DNA of 64,000 nucleotides from positions 49,939,811-50,003,810 of the forward strand of contig CM040085.1 in the NCBI GenBank assembly GCA_022496805.1. The letters are read 5' to 3'. Origin of the DNA: Pohlia nutans. Its lineage: Eukaryota > Streptophyta > Bryopsida > Bryales > Mniaceae. The position numbers and the translations under genes were made by a program. Positions 56,725 through 64,000 of this stretch are shown here, piece after piece (position 1 is the first letter of the stretch; every line of letters begins with the position of its first letter). Under the pieces are notes generated by a model, which had not been told where the DNA came from, searched no databases, and saw nothing but the letters and a program-made list of their open reading frames with translations.

Positions 56725-59700
56725 GTTGCAGTCAACAATAAGAAGACGAGTTTAGAATCAACCCAACACACAATAGCAATTCTCCATGACCTGTGCATTT
56801 TCACAACAACGGTGCCACGGAGAGGCAGCTGAGCCTTTGGAAAACCTGCTAATGACGTTGGAAACCCCTGGGATTCTTTCTTTGCAGTGTCCGTCGCAAA
56901 GAACCCTCGATCTAGTAACAACATGTGGAGCTTGATACCCGTAAAAAAATTGTCGGTGATGACCATGTGTCCGTGGTGTTCATATCCCTTGACAACCTGC
57001 AGGACCGCATCTTCTCAAGCAAGATCGCCTTCTGGCCGATCGTGGGATGAATCCAAATACACAATGTAGTTCTACACATACCTATACAATGCACATGCAA
57101 TCATAGTCATATGCATAACCATGTGGCTTGAGCAAATGTGAGTTACAAGGCAAAGCACTGTGATTACAATGATAACATTGGACTCAAACGAGAAATCACA
57201 CTAACCTTGATTGGCGGGAAGCTAAAGCCCAAATTTTTATACCAAAATGACACGGTTTCAACTTCATGTATTGTTGTATCCCACATTACCGTCCCTTATA
57301 TAGAACCATGATTTTGTCATTGTGAGCACACGTTTAGGATTGTAGAGCTCTTGTGATTTCGCAGCGAATTCCTCAATGAGCTAGCGAACTTTTCCAATCT
57401 TGTTGAACGTTTAGGTCCTTGGAATCCTGGAGTAGAGTTTCATTGTCAACTAGATGGACACTACGAACAATAGCTTCAAATCGCATCCGAGTCATCGCAG
57501 TGCTGATAATTGGACAAGTATAAAACGCACGACTATCCTAGTACATCCTCCGGTGGGGAAGTTGCTTCATTCCCATTAGTATTAGAATGCCAAACCAACA
57601 AAGAAGCTTGGGCTAGCAAATGTCTATCCAATCTGCTTGTCCATTGGTCAAGTGCGGTTCATCATAGTCCGCTTGAGCGGCGTACCTTCCAAATGCAAAT
57701 AAGTTTATTCAATCACAAGAAATGCCATCATGGAGTGCATAGTGGATGACGTGTCAAGTCTGGAAAAGTCACGCAAACTATGAATCTATCAAAATCTGTC
57801 AAAAAACAATTGTGGCGGGAAGAAACAAACCTATTGGTCTCCTCGCAGATTCTAGAAAGAGTTGTCGGTGGCCAGAATTGTAGAAAGTATTCTTTAGGGT
57901 CACATGGGGTGGCACGAAATATAGTAGGACCTGGCTCCGGACATGTCATCATTCGAACACCGATTAGAACTTGGACAACAAGAAATGCAGGGTAGCAATA
58001 GATATATGCACATGACAAACAATACATATGTAGGAGTTTGAGTAACTGTAATATAGAAATTGGTTAGGGAGCAAGTACCTATGAAGTTTCAATTGCTAAG
58101 CAATGTGCGCATAGGCTCTTGTCACTGATCATCGGCCCAAAGTTTGGCGAAGTCCCACAAGTTGGTGTCTTCCTCTTCATCATATATACCTAACTCTCAC
58201 AAAGGCATCTTAGTAGATGAGCTAGAAGGAGAAGCAGTTTTACCTAGACTACTTATTTCGGAGAAGTCCTCCCATGTGGCCATCCACTCTTCATCGCTTA
58301 GATCATCCACCTCTGTTCCCAGTTGAGTCTTAGGAATCTAGTAGAGGCCTTCAGCTGCTTCCTCCGGCACCAAGTTTGACGTTCCCACTCCAAAATCAAG
58401 GATACGAGTAACCCATGTTGTTTGCCAAGTCTCATCTGTTGTAGTCTCTTGAACCAACACCTATGTCTTGCCAATCGTGCCACCAAAATCAAGACAAAAT
58501 ATCGGTTGTCTATGGACTTCATGGTAATAGCGTTGCACGAATTGTCCGCTAAGTGCTTTGTGCTCTAGTCCATCCGAAAGCCCCGGATCAAAAACTAAGA
58601 CGTCAAATTTTACACGCACCTATTGCTCACGGGGAAAGGTGCGTGCATTAATTCTGATGTGATCATCGGGTGGGCTCAATCCAATACCTGTAAGATAGCG
58701 TGACTGCCATCATGGCATTTCTCCTTGCAAGCATCCCACGCTCAGTGAACGGACACCTTGTTTCCCTACATTCATGGCAATTTGAGTGGTATTTGCCCAA
58801 ACTCTGGCATTGCTGTGTGTTCACCGGTGGGGCTCTGGGCGTGAAGTCTTCAGCAGAAAAGCGGCACACTATGTTCACCGAAAGTCTGGTACCTTCATTG
58901 CACACTCCACTTCCAAATTGCCCCTTTTTGGGAACGTAAAGTGGCGAGGTCACGAATCCGTTGACCCCAATGACGTTTTCAACAGTGATACTAAGATCAT
59001 CAGTTTCAAAATGAGGCACTTCATTCGATCCACGGCCCCACGTTCTCGGCCGCAACAACATTGGGCTTATACGTTCCAAAGAAATTGGCGACAAAACCCA
59101 CCCTTTTGGTGCCAGGTGTGCTTCCGCCGCAACTCTGCCGTCCCTGAGACCTTGTGCATTGCGTCCACCTCACCCGCCACGCCCCGGGCGGCCTCCACTC
59201 ACACTCACTTGTCCTGGTGACCCCATGTCATTCGCTCCTATAATAGACACTTCATCCTCACCCAGATTAGAAGAACTCACTCCACCTCTTCCCCAACTAA
59301 AGTCCCTCCCACCACCTCGCCCACACCGGCCACCAAGCTCACCACGACGTAACTTTGTCCCAGATTGAGGTTCGTCACAGGGCACCATGTCCGAGGCTGG
59401 TGCATCCTCATGCTTGCTATGTTCTTGGAGCAATGTTGTTCACTCCGGTTAGCAACTTTGGCTGCACCGACCTTGATCTCGCCCCACCTTGCATTGCAGG
59501 GTTTGGCGACTATGTGAACCAGGTCAAAAGGATTCTTCTTGGCTGAAGCGGGGCGACAGCCCTCCGATCACTATCACCCAACGTGGTTCCTCTTGTAGCA
59601 CAGAGATTGATTGAACAAGGGCCGTGGCCGAGGCTGATGTCTGCGCTTCGCCATGGCTGAGTCGTCCTTCCGTCACCGCCAAGCGCTGGAGGTGCTCACG

Positions 59701-59865
59701 GTCGTTGCTTTCGCCGATAGCAACCAAACTACCTCCAATCTTTGCTTCAAACGTGGCTTTGTGTTTGGGAATTAGCATAGTGCATTCTTCATCGAGTGCT
59801 CCACGGTCTCCTCGCGGTCTCTTGCCATGATGCTCAGCAGGTACATATGGGAAAAATTTCCCCAA
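56725..59865 (-). pseudogene. piggyBac transposase, N-terminal and central part (split by copia)
   Basis: The minus-strand DDE_Tnp_1_7 (piggyBac) core is recognisable at 57,935 (DPKEYFLQFW), 57,880 (RICEETNRFV) and 56,966-56,730 (MVITDNFFTGIKLHMLLLD, then FFATDTAKKESQGFP, then WVDSKLVFLLLTA). The Asp in ITDNFFT is the second catalytic-type Asp. Upstream coding-like blocks (58,140-59,865) include GTIGKT, VLVQETTTDETWQTTW and LSDEEWMATWEDF, then a Gly/Arg-rich stretch (59,170-59,433) and KRPRGDRGALDEECTMLIPK near 59,830; these would be the N-terminal region, with introns. Stops at 58461-58463 and 58338-58340 (both TAG) and several frame changes mark it as dead. Copia is inserted after the codons for LLLTA. 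The piggyBac call is secure for the core and weaker for the N-terminal blocks. Confidence 0.8.
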
Positions 59866-59973
59866 ATGAGTAGATTCACCTCGTCACTGAACCCTTTTGG
59901 ATTCCCTTCTTCTAATCGCTCAGTCTATCCCAATAATCTTCTACAATGCCTTCAAAACAGGTAACTATACCAC

Positions 59974-60302
59974 CACTATAAGAAAACTTGGTAAAAAAAA
60001 CCGCGGCTAAAATTGGCTGCGGTTCGTTTGACCTCATTCTTCTGCAGTCCCAAAACGACTGCAGAACTTTGTTTTTTGATTTGCGGCCGGGGTTTCAAGT
60101 ATTTTTGGACTTGTAATATACCGTTGGGAAGGTATTTTCAAGACCTTTCCAACGGTATATTACATGCTCCAAAACAATTAAAACCCTCGCCGCAAATCAA
60201 AAAACAAAGTTCTGCTGTTGTTTTGGGACTGCAGCAGAATGAGGTCAAACGAACTGCAGCCAATTTCAGCTACGGTTTTTTTTACCACGTTTTCTTATAG
60301 TG
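59974..60302. mobile_element. CACTA-type foldback MITE, 329 bp, CAC target duplication
   Basis: Starts CACTATAAGAAAACTTGGTA and ends in the complement CACGTTTTCTTATAGTG. The two halves pair almost throughout, including CTGCGGTTCGTTTGACCTC, CTGCAGTCCCAAAAC and ACCTTTCCAACGGTATATTA phrases. CAC lies directly outside both ends (59,971-59,973 and 60,303-60,305), a 3-bp duplication as expected for CACTA elements. The termini match those of the element ending at 13,235. Confidence 0.9.
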
Positions 60303-61122
60303 CACCGGGCCTCTATTTTGTTCCTATTTTGATGAGTACAAGGAGGAAGAGGTAATTTGCACAACCACTCCATAAAGAGCAATTTCACAATGTGTCTTGC
60401 CAAAACTTGTAAGGCTCCTTGATCTCCCACCCACGAATATATGATCTCTGCCTCGGCTTGTAATCCGATGGACGCAGATGGAAGTACTCTTGCGCAACTC
60501 ATCATGTTTGCGCTACAAGGAAAATGCAAAACAAACCACTCGCACATAACACGCCTTAGGTGCCTTCTCCCACTTGCAAAAATCATTGGCCTAGATTGTG
60601 CCATATCTCTAAACCGCCAAAATCGACACAGAACCCACCGTCCTTCCTTGTACAACAATTCTTACAACTCCTCACAATCATGTGTACCCAATGTCTAGCA
60701 TTCTCTCCCACGCCGGCCGCTCCAACTAACTAAGTCGGACAACTTTCAACGCTCCTTGCTCCACTAAATCCTAGACCTTGCTTTGTGAATCCCCTCCCGC
60801 TAAGGCCATCCTCGCCAACTCCCACCATCCGAGTTCTTTTCTATCATGACGGCCATGGACAACGTGGCACCCGTTTGACCCGGCGAACCTTCAAGTCCAG
60901 CGTGTCCTACTCTATTCTAACGACCGTAGCCCCATCCCCATACATCTCGATGTAGCGGACAAGTGGATACTCGGCTAGAGCCACCCCATATATTATTGGA
61001 AAACTATTTCCATAAATACCATTTCCCTTTTAAGGGTCAAGGAGCTTAGATGAGTGGAAGTGCTCCAAATACGCGGAAAACGGGTTGTATCTGCCATAGT
61101 GGTTGTTTCAAATGTTTAGAGG
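60303..61122. other. no assignable gene; weak minus-strand frame 60,266-60,658
   Basis: The 130-codon minus-strand frame that overlaps the MITE end has no recognised domain, though its central part has mixed amino-acid use. It might be a further upstream exon of the piggyBac gene. The rest (60,700-61,120) is moderately GC-rich with nothing identifiable. Confidence 0.35.
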
Positions 61123-61720
61123 TTAACCCCTAAAGGACCGTAAGGCCCCCACGCGGCTTTTGGAACTAGAAAGTGAGGAAATTCGGGTTCTTGGCCTTTG
61201 AATTGTAGGATGAGCAACAAAGAGACCCTGGCTCTTTTTGAGAGCTGAATCTGTAGGTACTTCTTGATCGGAAATTCTTTAAGTGAGCGATTTTTGGTGA
61301 TTTTTTTGAGTTGTAGGGAGGGTATCTAGGCGTCACTTCAGACCCTCATATCTTCCTCCTCACACCTCCAAATTACTTGAAATTTTTTTCACATGTTTGA
61401 AATGATGATTACTACTCACAATAAAAATTTCAGAATTTTTGGAGCACTTTTGAGCAATCCGATTTCAGCATGTGTCCAAAATACCCCAAACAAGTTCCAT
61501 CAATCTTCTCAACGGTGGCATTTTCTCAAAAATTGTGCGATTTTGTTGATCTTTTTTTCATAAAAAAACTACGTAAGTCTTCTTTAATTTCAACGGTGCC
61601 GATCGTCAAAATTACCCCACACCAATGAGGAATTGACCTTGCTACAAGAGCTAGCCAAGAAAACAAGAGCTAAGTTCAACACCCCCCCCCCCCCCCCCCC
61701 CCCGGTCCTTTAGGGGTTAA
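61123..61720. mobile_element. piggyBac-type MITE, copy C, with internal poly(C)
   Basis: Left TTAACCCCTAAAGGACCG, right CGGTCCTTTAGGGGTTAA: 14-bp perfect inverted termini between TTAA duplications, 598 bp in all. A run of about 22 C (61,682-61,703) abuts the right terminus. No gene; the 60-codon minus frame over the C-run is an artefact. Confidence 0.85.
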
Positions 61721-62118
61721 GCAAGGAAAAACAAAAAAAATCCAAAATACACTACATGGTGAACCGTTTACACGACTCTTTGTATAGTTGGGACTCCATT
61801 TAAAATACAAAAATGGCTTGAATGATTTAAATTTAACTTGAAAAGGTGGCATGACCAAACAAAATCCTTCACAAAAGAATTAAATGGAAATCATCCATGT
61901 AGCAGTTGAAATTAAATAGTGAGTTACATTCAAAAGCTAGTTTTTGGTCTGGGCGGCGTTTTGGGGTTAACCATCATGGGTTGGTATAAACATTGGTTTT
62001 GGGTGTATTCTCCGTTATGGGTGCTTCTAACTTAGGTTGCATTTGACTCAACCCAAAGTCCCAAACTCAGCACATTCCAACCCTCTATGTTGCTCTCTAA
62101 TGTGTGTACTATTTTCCA
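61721..62118. other. short AT-rich spacer with one isolated GGGGTTAA end
   Basis: Nothing coding. CGTTTTGGGGTTAACC at 61,967-61,982 resembles a right end of the piggyBac-type family, but no left partner was found. Confidence 0.4.
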
Positions 62119-62640
62119 TTAATCCATAAACATCACAGCATCCAATGTTTGGACGACTAACAAATTCAAACTCATCCTACATTCTCATCAATGTTTGGAT
62201 GAAAGTCATCCACTACTAGAAAATCCAATTTTTTTGTTGTTTTGGTCGCATTGATCTGGTTCACTTTTTTGTTGATTTGGTCGCATTTTTGTCCAAACAA
62301 TAGATTGTTGTCCATATCAACAAAAAAGTGAACTAGATCAAGGCGATCGAAACAACAAAAAAATTGGATTTTCTAGTAGTGATTCAATTTTTTGGAGATA
62401 CTTCACCAAATTGTTGTCTTATCCAATGGTTGGATTTGGTGATAATTGAGTACATATTTTTCTAAAATTACAAATGTAGAAGTATGACAAGTTGTTGACC
62501 AAGCCAAAATTGCATTGATTGTAGTTCAAAAATGGCCTTGCAAAAATGAGGTCATAGATTTAAAGAACACAAAAATTTCAAAGAATCATCACATTAAAAA
62601 TATCTCATTTTAAATCCATTCCAAAAAATCTTAGTAAAAA
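62119..62640. mobile_element. diverged piggyBac-type MITE, copy G, interrupted by a CACTA MITE
   Basis: Homologous in reverse orientation to copy A (26,564-27,038): shared phrases include AAATTCAAACTCA, TTCTCATCAATG(T/C)TTGGATGAAAGTCATCC and ACTTCACCAA(A/G)TTGTTG. The left end TTAATCCATAAACATCAC corresponds to copy A's TTAACCCCTAAACGTCAC. The right end could not be fixed. It is split by the element at 62,211-62,381. Confidence 0.6.
62211..62381. mobile_element. 171-bp CACTA-type MITE nested in copy G
   Basis: Starts CACTACTAGAAAATCCAATT and ends with its exact complement (TTTTCTAGTAGTG). The flanks are ATC (left) and ATT (right), a 3-bp duplication with one change. Copy A, at about 26,930-26,950, shows the unoccupied version of the site. 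Confidence 0.88.
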
Positions 62641-64000
62641 AATACTAGGGCTACGCACAACCATCGACGAAAAACAAGGCAGGAAGACGCCCGTTTTCTT
62701 TGACGCTCGCTTACATTTCTTGACTGGATGATCTGCATTGCACGAAAACTCACAAAGAAATATGCAAATAAAAGATGTTAAACATGCAACAGAGCATTGT
62801 TCCAAAATGGAACACCGAGAGGGCTTCCCGCAGTACAATACCCACCAATAAGTTTACGTTCATTCAGCTTTTCAAAGAATTGAATCAAATAATTAAATTT
62901 ATAAAAATATTAATATTAATATTAAAATATATTAAACCATTTGAAGTGTGAAAAATTACGGTTTTGGACAATTTTTGGATTAGATGTTAAAAAAATAAAA
63001 AAATAATATTCAAATTGAACATTTCTTAACTAAAACTTCAAACATTGATATTTTAGGAAATATGACCCCAAAACTCATGATTTTTTTTTTCACATGATTC
63101 TACAAAAGATTTGCATTCTTTCCATTGAAAGTTTTATAAACCATAAGTAACAAAATTTGTATTCATAGTTGTTTGAATTAAAGGAAAAAAAAAGAAGGTT
63201 TGAATTTCAAATAAAAATAGATTTAAAAAAATCTTTTGTTATCAAAACTCAATTGTAAGTGTGGTTCATCTTGTGCACTAAAACTTGTCCAAATTAGGCT
63301 CAAAGCTTATAATTTTTGTAATTTTTATTGGAAATTCTCTAAAAAGTTGAATGAACATAAACTTGTTGGGGAGTACTGTACAATCGCGCGATTCAATTCA
63401 CTGGAGAAAAATTGGTAGTAAGGCTTAATAGACCCCCTCCGCTTGCTTCAAGAGAGCTAAAGCTGTCAACCCTAAAGCCATAGCCGAGACAATATCCAAG
63501 CTCACAAACAAACCGTGAGTTGAAAGAGGTCGTGAGAACACGATTCGACGCTGTGATTGAGAAAAATTGAATTACAGACACAACATATAATGGAATTCCA
63601 ACAAGAAGTACAAAAAATGTACAGACTAGCTCACATTTTGAACTGCTTGAAGCAGTCTATCATATCAAAGTCAAAATACACTCAACTTCCACATTGTAAA
63701 TAGTCCTACCAGTTGTATTTCACTGATGGACCGGAGCAGTAGTGAAATACTGTTTACTTCAACCTCTTCCAGTCACCAACCATCCCTTGAACATGATACA
63801 TGCATCTGTGGAAGAATTGTAATGTTTGTGCAGGGTTGAATACTCTAAAAAGTCAAAATCGTTTTCCAGGCACCCCAAAGATTCATCAGCTCCGACCCCC
63901 AAACCACAACACTTACGCCGCAGCACCTTGCTTGTCTTGTTCATTGCACTAAAACCAGTCCCAATGAGTTTCTCTACTCCGATTCCATAACAAAACAATG
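62641..64000. other. AT-rich tail, no recognisable gene
   Basis: Short minus-strand frames at 62,605-62,838 and 63,759-63,998 have mixed composition but no family I recognise and no supported splice partners. The last 600 bp are less AT-rich and might belong to a gene continuing beyond the window. Confidence 0.4.

Noticed and set aside
57510..57749. 79-codon plus-strand frame near a GGTTCATC phrase
   Set aside because: Antisense to the piggyBac pseudogene; no domain or splice support.
1..64000. CRISPR arrays, bacterial operons, rRNA or tRNA genes
   Set aside because: Tandem arrays here have no spacer structure, genes are intron-rich and eukaryotic, and no tRNA or rRNA sequence was recognised; the tRNA-Met-like 14-mer is only the copia primer site.

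Overview
The window is nuclear DNA of a streptophyte (a land plant or a charophyte alga). It holds one multi-exon plant gene set in AT-rich DNA packed with transposable elements: CACTA/En-Spm, piggyBac, MULE-like and Ty1/copia elements, several MITEs and large foldbacks. Introns have canonical GT-AG borders. I cannot name the species; nothing requires an angiosperm. All identifications are by reading motifs, with no database search.

Layout. (1) 1-13,235: most of a CACTA element running off the left edge. It has a minus-strand Tnp2-type transposase (22-3,351), a small acidic minus-strand ORF (4,103-4,444), and a plus-strand En/Spm-type second gene (6,433-11,369) for which an eight-exon, in-frame model could be built. 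The element is full of GACGTC/GATGTC-type repeats, including a 4 x 114-bp array. It ends at 13,235 in the CACTA inverted terminus. (2) 13,236-14,424: decayed SET-domain gene into or beside which the CACTA element inserted. (3) 14,425-16,400: AT-rich DNA with a 350-bp hairpin. (4) 17,111-21,367: an intact seven-exon gene for a five-CCCH zinc-finger protein (510 aa), the only clearly functional host gene. (5) 22,870-31,600: AT-rich, almost gene-free, with one piggyBac-type MITE. (6) 31,616-33,765: a trypsin-like protease homologue, probably inactive and possibly frameshifted. (7) 33,800-40,703: MITEs and two foldback elements. (8) 40,715-46,553: head-to-head decayed genes, a MULE/SWIM-type transposase-like gene (minus) and a gene resembling a ParB-like plus N4/N6 DNA-methylase fusion (plus). 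(9) 48,873-50,267: a 1.4-kb foldback. (10) 50,480-59,865: a decayed piggyBac transposase split by a very young Ty1/copia element (51,057-56,724; identical LTRs, 5-bp target duplication). (11) 59,974-62,640: CACTA- and piggyBac-type MITEs, one nested. The last 1.4 kb holds nothing recognisable.

Three themes connect the regions. First, piggyBac-type MITEs with TTAA target sites share the window with a piggyBac transposase relic. Second, the premature stops in the old genes are largely of the CAG/CGA/TGG to stop type, as expected from deamination of methylated cytosine. Third, nesting allows relative dating: the copia insertion is the youngest event, because its LTRs are identical and removing it with one target-site copy restores the piggyBac reading frame.
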